45,616 nucleotides of DNA from Planctomycetota bacterium (GTDB taxonomy: Bacteria > Planctomycetota > B15-G4), in contig JAJDER010000135.1 of NCBI GenBank assembly GCA_029259725.1, positions 1 through 45,616 on the forward strand, written 5' to 3'. The notes under the pieces were generated by a model that had not been told where the DNA came from, did no database searches, and saw nothing but the letters and a program-made list of their open reading frames with translations. Of the stretch, positions 15,438 through 23,282 are shown one piece after another (within the stretch, counting starts at the first letter, position 1; each line of letters opens with the position of its first letter). Made by a program: the position numbers and the translations under genes.

Positions 15438-16153
15438 GCCCGCGCAGTGTTCCTGAACACGCCGTGCTCATCCAGCCGCGCGACCGTCGGGACGGCGTCG
15501 ACCGCACCGCACTCGGCCAGATCGGCATCCAGACCGACCTCGGCCAGGTGCCGGCCCGACCGCGAGCGTCGCAGCAGGCCGGGCAGGTCGGCCTTCCAGG
15601 CGTCGAACAGCGCGGCCGCCGTGCGAGCCGCGTCGCTGGGTTCGGCGGCCGCGAGGAGCGCCAGGTTGCCGACCAGGCAGCCCGCGCAGGCCACGTCGTC
15701 GGCCGCCAGCTCGCCGCGCGACCCCGCGCAGACGATGAGCACGTCGCCGTCCTCCCGCGCCAACCAGCGCGCCGTGGCCTCGACGTTCACGAAGGCCCCC
15801 GCCAGGATCTCGACGGCCCCGGCCACCCGCGCCACCGCCGCCGTCCCGTTGGTCGTCGTGAGCACCACCGGCCGCCCCTCGCAGCGGGCCCGGTCGTAGT
15901 CCCGCGGCGAGTTCCCCAGATCGAAGCCCTGCGGCGCGAGGCCCCCGCGCTCTCCACCGAGCAGCGCATCCTCGCGGGCGGCCCGCTCGCGAGCCTGCGC
16001 TTCGTCGGCCACGGGGCGCACACCGTCGGCCCCGGCAGCCAGGGCGTGGGCCACGACGGTCATCGCCCGGATCACGTCCAGCACGACCACTCGCGTTCCC
16101 GCCACCAGCGGTGACGGCACGAGCACGGGCATCAGGGCCACATCGACCTTCAC
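15434..16153 (-). CDS. comB: 2-phosphosulfolactate phosphatase (ComB family)
   Basis: 239 aa, family length. Motifs seen are VVVLDVIRAMTVVAHALAAG at ~22-41 (the conserved 'D-V-x-R-A-T/M' active-site strand), LGGERGG, GFDLGNSPRDY, VVLTTTNGTAAVARV and LIVCAGSRGELAADDVACAG. The enzyme hydrolyses 2-phosphosulfolactate to sulfolactate. It was first described in coenzyme M synthesis in archaea, and bacterial members make sulfolactate or are of unknown use. No other coenzyme M genes are near. The start is GTG; the gene is coupled to tatC by a 4-base overlap and lies 51 bases downstream of the coiled-coil/BRCT gene. Confidence 0.9.
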   Translation of the reverse strand: MKVDVALMPVLVPSPLVAGTRVVVLDVIRAMTVVAHALAAGADGVRPVADEAQARERAAREDALLGGERGGLAPQGFDLGNSPRDYDRARCEGRPVVLTTTNGTAAVARVAGAVEILAGAFVNVEATARWLAREDGDVLIVCAGSRGELAADDVACAGCLVGNLALLAAAEPSDAARTAAALFDAWKADLPGLLRRSRSGRHLAEVGLDADLAECGAVDAVPTVARLDEHGVFRNTARA

Positions 16154-16204
16154 GGCTGGACCGCCAGGCGGATCACGGCGCCACCGAACCTCGCGCGATC
16201 CGGC

Positions 16205-17443
16205 TCAGTAGCGGAGGTATTCCTCCAGATCCACCAGGCGCACGATGCGCGTGCCCAGCTTGTCGGCCTGGGCGAACTCGTCCGTCTCGGTCAGGTCGGG
16301 CGCGAACTCGTCGGACATGTCCTTGTAGCCGAGCACGAGCACGTCCGTGGAGACGCCGATGGAGTCATCGAGCACGCCGCCCAGGTCACCCAGGCGCTGC
16401 GCGATGAACTCCTTGCTCAGCGTCAGCGGGAACTGCCCCAGCAGGAAGAAGTGCTTGTTCTTGCCCTTGTCGAACAACGGGCTGCGCACGGCGTCGCCCG
16501 GCAGCATGACCGGGTCGTACGGGTTCGGCGCACCGATCAGGCCGACCATGGCCTTGTCGCTCTCGACCTCACGGACCTCGAGGAAACCGCGCCGCTTGAG
16601 CGCGCCGGCCTTGTCGCGGCGCAGGATCTCGAAACGCGTCCCGCGGGTGAGGCCGTCGCGGCCGCCCACGTCGATGAAGCCCAGCGTGCCCGAGTCGCTC
16701 ACGCTCAGCACCGCGCCGTCCGGCAGCTCCGGGGCGAACGCGGCCTTCTTGTCCTTGAGCGCCTTGAGCTGGCCTTCGGACTGGGAGCGGTACTTCTTGT
16801 AGTCCAACTCGATCTGGTCGAGCTCCGCGCGCGCCTGGCGCAGGTCCTGGTCCTTCTGGTCCTCGCTGGCGAGCAGGTCGTCGAAGCGCGACTGGTCGTT
16901 GGAGGCCTGGCTGTCCGCGGCGCCCTGCGCGTCGGCGAGCTGTTGCGAGAGCCCGCTGACCTGGGACGAGAACGTGTCCTGCACGTCGTTGGCGGCCGTC
17001 TCGGCCGATTGACGCTTGGCACGCTCACTGCTCAGGTCGGTGTCCAGCGCGGCCAGGCTGCGCAGGTTGCTGTCGTACGCCGCCAGCAACGCGGCCACGG
17101 CTTCGCCGAGTGTCTGCTTGCCCTCCATCGACGCACCGATGGCGGCCTTGATCGTCGCGAGGTCGGTCGCGATGGCGGCCTCGTCCGACTTGGCGCCCGC
17201 GCTCCCGTCGCTGTAGCCGACGGCGTTGCTGAGCGCCTGGTGGGCGCGCAGCGCTTCGTCCTGCTTCACGATGGCGGCCTGGCGCTCCTTCTCGGCGTCG
17301 GCCCGCGCCTGCTGGTGGTTGTCGATCTCGGTCGCGAGGGTGTACGCGAGGCCCATGGTCATGAGCCACAAGACCGCGATGATGATCAACCAGGTTGCCG
17401 AAGCGGCACCAGCCTGGGCACGGTCGGGGTGAAGCTTGACCAC
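16205..17443 (-). CDS. Membrane-anchored coiled-coil protein with C-terminal BRCT-like domain
   Basis: 412 aa from the GTG at 17443, chosen because GGGAG lies 6 bases upstream and a strong promoter sits just beyond; a longer frame to 17521 would overlap that promoter. One TM helix is at ~15-37 (ATWLIIIAVLWLMTMGLAYT). Long Gln/Ala/Asp-rich coiled coil follows to ~245. A small beta-rich domain is at ~250-325 (DGAVLSVSDSGTLGFIDVG, RGTRFEILRRDK). The last ~85 residues read like a BRCT domain: HFFLLGQFPLTLSKEFIAQR, LGGVLDDSIGVSTDVLVLGY, then QADKLGTRIVRLVDLEEYL. BRCT modules bind phosphopeptides or DNA ends and are rare on membrane proteins. The family is otherwise not recognised. Confidence 0.82.
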   Translation of the reverse strand: MVKLHPDRAQAGAASATWLIIIAVLWLMTMGLAYTLATEIDNHQQARADAEKERQAAIVKQDEALRAHQALSNAVGYSDGSAGAKSDEAAIATDLATIKAAIGASMEGKQTLGEAVAALLAAYDSNLRSLAALDTDLSSERAKRQSAETAANDVQDTFSSQVSGLSQQLADAQGAADSQASNDQSRFDDLLASEDQKDQDLRQARAELDQIELDYKKYRSQSEGQLKALKDKKAAFAPELPDGAVLSVSDSGTLGFIDVGGRDGLTRGTRFEILRRDKAGALKRRGFLEVREVESDKAMVGLIGAPNPYDPVMLPGDAVRSPLFDKGKNKHFFLLGQFPLTLSKEFIAQRLGDLGGVLDDSIGVSTDVLVLGYKDMSDEFAPDLTETDEFAQADKLGTRIVRLVDLEEYLRY

Positions 17444-17486
17444 GTCACGCTCCCTGTTCGGGGGGGCTCTAAGCGAAAGAGGCGGG

Positions 17487-17515
17487 ATTATAGGGAGGTC
17501 CCCGGTGGGCGGCAA
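17487..17515 (-). promoter_or_regulatory. Sigma70-type promoter for the 17443 gene (and comB-tatC)
   Basis: On the minus strand TTGCCG (17515-17510) and a perfect TATAAT (17492-17487) are separated by 17 bases. The predicted transcript starts ~35 bases before the GTG at 17443. This is the best -10/-35 pair that I found in the window. Confidence 0.7.
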
Positions 17516-17634
17516 CGGCACCCGGCCGATGGGAACGGACCCTCCCGGGCTCTGGCCGAGACCACGGGTGGCCCCGACCGACCGACCGCCGGACCCGACG
17601 CTCGACCGAGCGGCAGAGGTTATCCTCGCGCTGC

Positions 17635-18300
17635 ATGGCGACGGAAGAGGGCACGAGCGGATCCGGCACGAATCGCGAGGGAGGGCGGAGTGCGTCGGAG
17701 CCCTCGTCGGCGGCTCAGCGCCCGGTCCTCGGCCTCTTGGGCGGTGTCGCGAGCGGGAAATCCACGGTGGCGGCCCTGCTCGCTGAGCGGGGCCTGCTGG
17801 TGCTCGACGCCGATGCCCTGGCCCGCGAGGTGGCCACGCAGCCCGAGATCCTGGCCGCCCTGGCGCGTCGCTTCGGCCCAGGGGTCCTGGATGCGGCGGG
17901 GCGCCTGGATCGCCCGGCCCTCGCCCGGGCGGCCTTCGCGGACGAGCAGGCCACCGCCGACCTGAACGCCCTGGTCCACCCCGAGGTGCGCCGCCGCCTG
18001 CTGGCCGCCCTGGCGGCCGAACCCGACCGCCCCGTGGTGCTGGATGTTCCGCTCCTGCTCGAATCCCCTCTCGCCGGCCGGGTGACCTGCTGGATCTTCA
18101 TCGACAGCTCCGCGGGTGACCGCGACGAGCGCGCAGCCGGGCGGAACTGGCCGGAAGGGGAACGCGCCCGACGCGAGAAACGCCAGGCCGACCTGGCCGT
18201 CAAACGCTCCCATGCGGACGAGGTGCTGGAAAACCACGGCGACATCGGGGATCTTGAGGCTGAGGTCGACGCCCTCCTGGACCGTCTCGGCGTCACCTGA
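17635..18300 (+). CDS. coaE: Dephospho-CoA kinase
   Basis: 221 aa, including a ~28-residue polar N-terminal extension not typical of the family. The P-loop GGVASGKST is at ~36-44. LVLDADALAREV contains the Asp of the CoA-binding DAD element, followed by FGPGVLDAAGRLDRPALARA, LNALVHPEVRR and VVLDVPLLLES, all standard CoaE motifs. It phosphorylates dephospho-CoA at the 3'-ribose, the last step of CoA synthesis. TATCCT lies ~13 bases before the ATG, so the transcript could be nearly leaderless. The start could also be internal, as the extension is rich in Ser, Gly and Glu. Confidence 0.95.
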   Translation: MATEEGTSGSGTNREGGRSASEPSSAAQRPVLGLLGGVASGKSTVAALLAERGLLVLDADALAREVATQPEILAALARRFGPGVLDAAGRLDRPALARAAFADEQATADLNALVHPEVRRRLLAALAAEPDRPVVLDVPLLLESPLAGRVTCWIFIDSSAGDRDERAAGRNWPEGERARREKRQADLAVKRSHADEVLENHGDIGDLEAEVDALLDRLGVT

Positions 18301-18405
18301 TCTCACGGCCCGCCGCGGGCTCTCGGTTCCCGTTTCTCCCCGCGCGCGCGGCCCCCTCACGGCGCCCCTCCTGCAGCGCCCCTCCTCCGAGCGCAGAGCC
18401 GTTCC

Positions 18406-19995
18406 ATGGCCCGACCCCGCCGTTCCTCCGCCTCCACCAAGGCCGACGAACCCCACGAGCCGTCCGACGACGGCACGGTCGGGCTCCGCGATGACGGCCC
18501 GAACGGGGACGAAGCGAACGGCGACGACCGGAACAGCGGCGGCCCGAACGGCGGCGGCCCGAGCGGCGAGGGTCACGAGGGCGACGGCCACGCCGACGGC
18601 GGGACCGACAGCGGGACCGGCGGCGTGCCGAACGGTGACGAGGGCGAGGGCGACAACGAGGGCGACGGCGAGGGCTACGTCGTTCGCCACAAGAAGAAGG
18701 CGCCGCCCTTGCCGGGCCAGGAGTCCTCCGACGCGACCCTGGACCTCGAGGAGCTCGGCAACCTCGCGATGCCCGAGATGGTCGAACGCATCCGACGCTA
18801 CGGCCTCGCGTGCAACGAGGGCATGGATCGCGCGAAGCTGCTGGTCCAGTTCATGCGGCTCGGGGACAAGCAGGGCCTGCGCATGCACGGCCGCGGGCAG
18901 CTCGAGATCATGCCCGACGGCTACGGCTTCCTCCGGGCACCGCGCAACAGCTTCCTGGCGGCACCGTCGGACCTCTACATCGCACCCGAGATGATCGCGT
19001 CGTTCGGGCTGCGGCCGGGCATGACCGTGACCGGCGTGCTCCACCGCGGTCATCGCAAGGACAAGTACTTCGCCATCTCCGAGATCCTGCTGATCAACGG
19101 CTGCGATCCGGCCCTGGCCAAGACCTGGAAGACGTTCGAGGACCTGACCCCGGTCTTCCCCGACACGCGGGTGCTGCTCGAGCACGAGCCGCGCGAGATG
19201 TCCACGCGCATCGTGGACCTGGTCGCGCCCATCGGCTTCGGCCAGCGCGGACTGATCGTCAGTCCTCCGCGCTCGGGCAAGACCATGATGCTCAAGGCCC
19301 TGGCCGCCGGCATCAGCGCCAACTACCCCGACGCCCGGCTGGTCATGTTCCTCGTGGACGAGCGCCCCGAGGAAGTCACCGACATGCTGCGCTCGGTTCG
19401 CGGGGAAGTGATCTTCTCCACCTTCGACGAGCCGCCCCAGCGCCACGTTCAAGTGGCCCAGCGGGTCATCGACCGCGTGCGCAGCCTGGTCGAATCGGGC
19501 TACGACGTGTTCTTGCTGATCGACTCGCTGACCCGGCTCGGCCGCGCCTTCAATGCCGCGGCCCGGGGAAGTGGTCGGATCATGAGTGGCGGCCTGGACA
19601 CCAACGCGCTGCAGAAGCCCAAGCGCCTGTTCAGCTCGGCTCGCAACATCGACGGCGGTGGCTCGCTGACCATCCTGGCGTCCGCCCTGATCGACACCAA
19701 CTCGCGCATGGACGAGGTGATCTTCGAGGAGTTCAAGGGCACCGGCAACATGGAGATCGTGCTGTCCCGCGCCGTCTCCGAGCAGCGCATCTACCCGGCC
19801 ATCGACATCCACAAGTCGGGCACGCGCAACGAGGAGCTGCTCTTCGACCCGACCGAGGCCGAACTGGTGCACGGCCTGCGCAAGGCGCTGGCCGACCTGA
19901 CCGCGGTCGATGCCATCGATGCGCTGCTCGAGAAGCTCAGGAAGACCGGCTCGAATGCCGAGTTCCTGTTGAGCCTGACCCAGCAGAGGTTCTGA
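18406..19995 (+). CDS. rho: Transcription termination factor Rho with acidic Gly/Asn-rich insertion
   Basis: 529 aa, against ~420 in E. coli. The extra length is a low-complexity stretch at ~15-88 rich in Asp, Gly, Asn and Glu (NGGGPSGEGHEGDG-type). Next is the Rho N-terminal helical domain (LGNLAMPEMVERIRRYGL) and the cold-shock-like RNA-binding domain (GQLEIMPDGYGFLRAPRNSF). The RecA-like motor has Walker A PPRSGKTMM at ~287-295, LVDERPEEVTDM, LLIDSLTRLGRAFN and the R-loop/Q-loop region NIDGGGSLTILASALIDTN. All catalytic parts are intact. A palindrome GCACCGCGGTGC follows the stop. Disordered insertions in Rho occur in several high-GC phyla and can favour RNA binding or condensation; whether that holds here is untested. 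Confidence 0.97.
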   Translation: MARPRRSSASTKADEPHEPSDDGTVGLRDDGPNGDEANGDDRNSGGPNGGGPSGEGHEGDGHADGGTDSGTGGVPNGDEGEGDNEGDGEGYVVRHKKKAPPLPGQESSDATLDLEELGNLAMPEMVERIRRYGLACNEGMDRAKLLVQFMRLGDKQGLRMHGRGQLEIMPDGYGFLRAPRNSFLAAPSDLYIAPEMIASFGLRPGMTVTGVLHRGHRKDKYFAISEILLINGCDPALAKTWKTFEDLTPVFPDTRVLLEHEPREMSTRIVDLVAPIGFGQRGLIVSPPRSGKTMMLKALAAGISANYPDARLVMFLVDERPEEVTDMLRSVRGEVIFSTFDEPPQRHVQVAQRVIDRVRSLVESGYDVFLLIDSLTRLGRAFNAAARGSGRIMSGGLDTNALQKPKRLFSSARNIDGGGSLTILASALIDTNSRMDEVIFEEFKGTGNMEIVLSRAVSEQRIYPAIDIHKSGTRNEELLFDPTEAELVHGLRKALADLTAVDAIDALLEKLRKTGSNAEFLLSLTQQRF

Positions 19996-20108
19996 GCACC
20001 GCGGTGCGCCGCCGTGCCCGCTCGACCGGCCCCGAGCTGGAAGGCTGCAATCCCCCGGCCGGTCGGCGACATGTCCGAGGGCGGGGGCACGGCCCCTCCA
20101 CCCCGGAC

Positions 20109-20723
20109 ATGCTCACCATGAAGTCCCTCTCCCTGACCCTCACCCTGACCCTCACCGCGCCCCTGCTCGCCACGGCCGTCGCCCTGGCCTCCTGCTCCCC
20201 GGCGGCCGGCTCCCTCGACGTGACCTCCGCCTCGATCGGGCCGGGCGTCACCGTCGACGCACCCACCCGGCCGAACCTCGCGCGTCTGACCATGCCCGTG
20301 CCGATCGAGGGCCAGGTGTACGCCTGGTCGGCGCTCGACCTGCTGGGTCGGCGACTGGGACCCGAGGCGCTGTCGGGGAAGGTCGTGGTGCTCGACTTCT
20401 GGGCCAGCTGGTGCCCGGCTTGCGTCTACGGGCTGCCCAAGCTCAAGGCGCTCTACGAGGAGTTCCACGACGACGGCCTCGAGATCGTCGGGATGAGCTT
20501 CGACAGCGACCCCACCGAGCTCGCGGCGTACGCCGAGGACGCGGGACTCGGCTGGTCCCAGGTGTTCGTCGGGCGGGAGCGGGAAGCCGTCGTCGAGGCC
20601 ACCGGAGTCGGCGCGATCCCGCGCTACTTCGTCATCGATCGGGAAGGCGTGCTGATCAGCACCGACGCGGCGACCCACGAACTCCCGGACCTGGTGAAGG
20701 GCCTGCTCGGCGCCGACGCCTGA
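20109..20723 (+). CDS. TlpA/ResA-like thioredoxin-fold lipoprotein
   Basis: 204 aa. The lipoprotein signal is MKSLSLTLTLTLTAPLLATA ending ALASC-SPA; its Thr-Leu repeats come from a short DNA tandem repeat. The thioredoxin domain (~70-200) has VVVLDFWASWCPACVYGLPK with the redox pair Cys-Pro-Ala-Cys, then EIVGMSFDSDPTELAAYAED and the cis-Pro region GVGAIPRYFVID. Probable role: periplasmic disulfide reductase serving cytochrome c maturation or a related task. The start could be the second ATG at 20118; there is no clear ribosome site for either. It is convergent with the last Bat gene. Confidence 0.9.
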   Translation: MLTMKSLSLTLTLTLTAPLLATAVALASCSPAAGSLDVTSASIGPGVTVDAPTRPNLARLTMPVPIEGQVYAWSALDLLGRRLGPEALSGKVVVLDFWASWCPACVYGLPKLKALYEEFHDDGLEIVGMSFDSDPTELAAYAEDAGLGWSQVFVGREREAVVEATGVGAIPRYFVIDREGVLISTDAATHELPDLVKGLLGADA

Positions 20724-20748
20724 GGGCTCCCGGCCGGCCCGATCCGCG

Positions 20749-21540
20749 TCACGGCGCGACCGGGCGCACCTGGTCGGCCAGGACCCAGCCCCGCGCGCCC
20801 TGGGCCGTCTCGACCAGGCGCCAGCCGCGGCGCTCATCGTCGTGCCGGACCTCGGTGCCCTGCTGGAGACGGCCGAGCACCTCCGAGGCCGCATCCGGTT
20901 CGGCGCGCACGGCCACCCGCTCGGCGACGACGACGGCTCGCTCCCGATCCAGCGCTCTCGCGAAGTCGGACGCGAGCCACACGCCCCCCGCCAGCAACAC
21001 GCAGACCAGGCCGGCCACCGCCCAGCCGGTGCCGCGGCCGGCCCGGCTCATGCGCCAGAGCGCCAGGAGCAGCAGGCCGAGCCCGAACAGGCCGGCCACG
21101 GCACGGCTCGTGACCCGCGGCGTCCAGCGCAGGGGCAGGCGGGCGAGGGCCGAGGCGAACTGCGTCTCCTCGGTCTCGATCGTGCCCAGCTCGGCCTGGA
21201 CCTGCGCCAGGTTCACGGCGGCGGCGGCCAGACCGGGATCGAGGCGGAGCGCCGCGTCGAGATGCCAGACCGCCTCGCCGACAGCGCCGGCGCGAGCCGC
21301 CGCCGTCCCTGCGTCGAAGTGCAGCACCGCGCGGCGACCCGCGTCGCCCTCGGTGGAAGCCAGCTCGGCGAAGAGGGCCAGGGCATTCTCGTAGTCGCGA
21401 TGCTGGTAGGCCGCCACGGCGTCGGCGAAGGCCACGTCGTCCCCTGCGCGCGTCTCCGGCTCGGACTGGGGCGCGAGGCCCGGCAGCACCAGGCACAGGC
21501 ACGCCGTGGCCAGGGCTAAGGCGACTCGGGCGGAGATCAT
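20749..21540 (-). CDS. batE: BatE-like TPR/SH3 membrane protein
   Basis: 263 aa. The start ATG at 21540 overlaps batD's stop by 4 bases; the longer frame upstream lies inside batD. Residues 1-24 form a signal peptide. Two to three TPR-like helices are at ~35-120 (AYQHRDYENALALFAELAST, HLDAALRLDPGLAAAAVNLA). Two TM segments are at ~137-155 and ~167-185, and a bacterial SH3 domain at ~198-260 (VRAEPDAASEVLGRLQQGTE, GARGWVLADQVRPV). This is the domain order of BatE. It is the last gene of the Bat block; its partner is probably the BatA/B/D complex at the inner membrane. Confidence 0.86.
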   Translation of the reverse strand: MISARVALALATACLCLVLPGLAPQSEPETRAGDDVAFADAVAAYQHRDYENALALFAELASTEGDAGRRAVLHFDAGTAAARAGAVGEAVWHLDAALRLDPGLAAAAVNLAQVQAELGTIETEETQFASALARLPLRWTPRVTSRAVAGLFGLGLLLLALWRMSRAGRGTGWAVAGLVCVLLAGGVWLASDFARALDRERAVVVAERVAVRAEPDAASEVLGRLQQGTEVRHDDERRGWRLVETAQGARGWVLADQVRPVAP

Positions 21541-23282
21541 GTCGCGGACTCCACGCGGTCGGCCAAGGCACGCGCCTCGCCGGCCACCCGATCGACGGGG
21601 AGCGATGCGCCACCGAGGTAGGCCGCCTCCCAGACCTCGACCGTGCGGACCAGGTCGGCAGCGAGAGCGTCGTCGTCCAACCGCGCCGCCGCGTCTCGCG
21701 CCGAGAGTCCCGCTGGCGGCCCGTCCAGCCGCGCGGCCAGGAACCGCGCGAAGGCCGAGCCGAGCTGGGCCGCGTCGGTCGCGGAGGACAACGCCGCATC
21801 GAGATCCCGGCGCGCGCCCCGGCGACGCAGGCGGGCCGGGTTGGCTTCGCGCCACGAGACGCGCCGGCGACGCAACTCGGCCAGGAGCAGCAGCGCGCCC
21901 GCCGGCGCCCACAGGTACACCTCGGGCCAGGGCGCGGGCGCGGGCGGCGGCAGGGTCTCGCGGATCGTCTCGAGGTCGCGCATGACATCCTGCGCCACCT
22001 CGAGATCGGTGAGCCCGCCGTCACCCCCGGCGGAGACCTCGAGCGGAACGGTCGTCGTCGCCGCGATCGCGTAGCTCTCGGTCTCCGGATCGAAGTACGG
22101 CAGCGAGAGCACCGGGATCTCGGTCACGCGGTCGTTGCGCGGCGAGATCTGGAGCGCCAGCCGACGGCTCGACTCGCTCTTGGCCTCGGTCTTGTCGTAG
22201 ATGCGGAAGTGGTCGGCCAGCTGCTCGAACTCGGGCCACTCCACGAACTCGAGATTGCCCTGGCCGCGGAGTTCGAGCACGAGGTTGCAGGTGTCGCCCA
22301 CGGAGAGCACGCGGGGCGAGGCCACCGACCGCAGCTCGAACTGCCCCACGGCGTTGGTGAACCCCGGCGGCCGACCATGCCGGGGCGGATCGCGCACGGT
22401 GAGCACGGCCCCGGCTGCGAAGGCGTCGACGACCTTGCTCCGCGTGGCGAACTTGGTGTTGCCGCCGAAGAAGGAGAGCGGGTCGCGGCGCGTGGCGACC
22501 TCCGTCGCGATCTGGGCGCTGAATCGCGAGCCGCGCAGGTCGATCATGCCCGCCTCCGAGGCCACGAACACGATCACGCGGCGCAGCTCGATCCGGGACG
22601 CGGCGCCCTCGCGGACCTCGCGCTGGGTCATCGGCAGGCGCTGCCGCCCGCCGTTGAAGAGCACGTCGTAGGTCGAGGACGGCACCGCCGACGCCCCGAT
22701 CGAGAGCGCCTCGCGGAGGTCGTCGAACCAGGGCAGGTCGATTTCGAGCCCGTCGGTGATGCGGTTGGCCGCCGCCTCCGCGGAGAGCGACGCGATCAGC
22801 TCCAGCTCGAAGACCTGCCCGACCCAGAGCTCGGTGACGTCCGTCTCGATGCGGAAGCGCAGGGCGTCGGCCTCGATGTCGTCGGACGGCGCGATGGGCA
22901 CGTTGACCGGGGACGACCGGACACGCTCGCCCTGCAGCAACAGCTCGAACGGCGCCAGGAGCAGCTGCCCGGCCGCCGACGGCACGAGCTGGAAGCGCCA
23001 CTCGGTCTGCATCGAGCGCGAGAGCTTCCCGTTCACCAGCGAGGTGTGCTTGCTCGTGGAGGGTCCGGCCACGCGCGACAACCGCGCGCCGGCCAGCTCG
23101 GGCAGCGCCACGAGTTCGCAGTCCGCCGCCGCATCCCCCAGCACCAGCAGCGACACCTGCATGACCAGGCCGACCTCGCCCTGTTGCGGGTCCACGGTCA
23201 CCCGCACGCGCGGGTCGCCGATCTGGGCCGACACCTCGGCCGTCAGCAGCAGCAGCAGTAGCGGGACCACGAGCGCTCTCAC
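21537..23282 (-). CDS. batD: BatD-like protein
   Basis: 581 aa. A signal peptide (MRALVVPLLLLLLTAEVSAQ) leads into a large beta-sandwich periplasmic part containing RVRVTVDPQQGEVGLVMQV (the usual BatD opening), an oxygen-tolerance-type central region and KTEAKSESSRRLALQISPRN. A TM segment is at ~458-476 (EVYLWAPAGALLLLAEL), with a ~100-residue cytoplasmic helical tail. GTG start with 4-base overlap to the upstream gene. BatD is the large exported subunit of the Bacteroides-aerotolerance type operon; its molecular job is unknown. Confidence 0.9.
   Translation of the reverse strand: MRALVVPLLLLLLTAEVSAQIGDPRVRVTVDPQQGEVGLVMQVSLLVLGDAAADCELVALPELAGARLSRVAGPSTSKHTSLVNGKLSRSMQTEWRFQLVPSAAGQLLLAPFELLLQGERVRSSPVNVPIAPSDDIEADALRFRIETDVTELWVGQVFELELIASLSAEAAANRITDGLEIDLPWFDDLREALSIGASAVPSSTYDVLFNGGRQRLPMTQREVREGAASRIELRRVIVFVASEAGMIDLRGSRFSAQIATEVATRRDPLSFFGGNTKFATRSKVVDAFAAGAVLTVRDPPRHGRPPGFTNAVGQFELRSVASPRVLSVGDTCNLVLELRGQGNLEFVEWPEFEQLADHFRIYDKTEAKSESSRRLALQISPRNDRVTEIPVLSLPYFDPETESYAIAATTTVPLEVSAGGDGGLTDLEVAQDVMRDLETIRETLPPPAPAPWPEVYLWAPAGALLLLAELRRRRVSWREANPARLRRRGARRDLDAALSSATDAAQLGSAFARFLAARLDGPPAGLSARDAAARLDDDALAADLVRTVEVWEAAYLGGASLPVDRVAGEARALADRVESAT

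Noticed and set aside
18480-18680. Short GAACGGCG-like repeats considered as a CRISPR-like array
   Set aside because: They lie in frame within rho and code for its disordered insertion; no spacer structure.
17620-19872. 750-aa minus-strand open frame across coaE and rho
   Set aside because: Antisense shadow; both sense-strand genes are unmistakable and the frame has no recognisable domain.
19993-20012. GCACCGCGGTGC palindrome after rho as an intrinsic terminator
   Set aside because: Perfect 12-bp palindrome but no T-run follows and the loop is absent; kept only as a remark in the rho entry.
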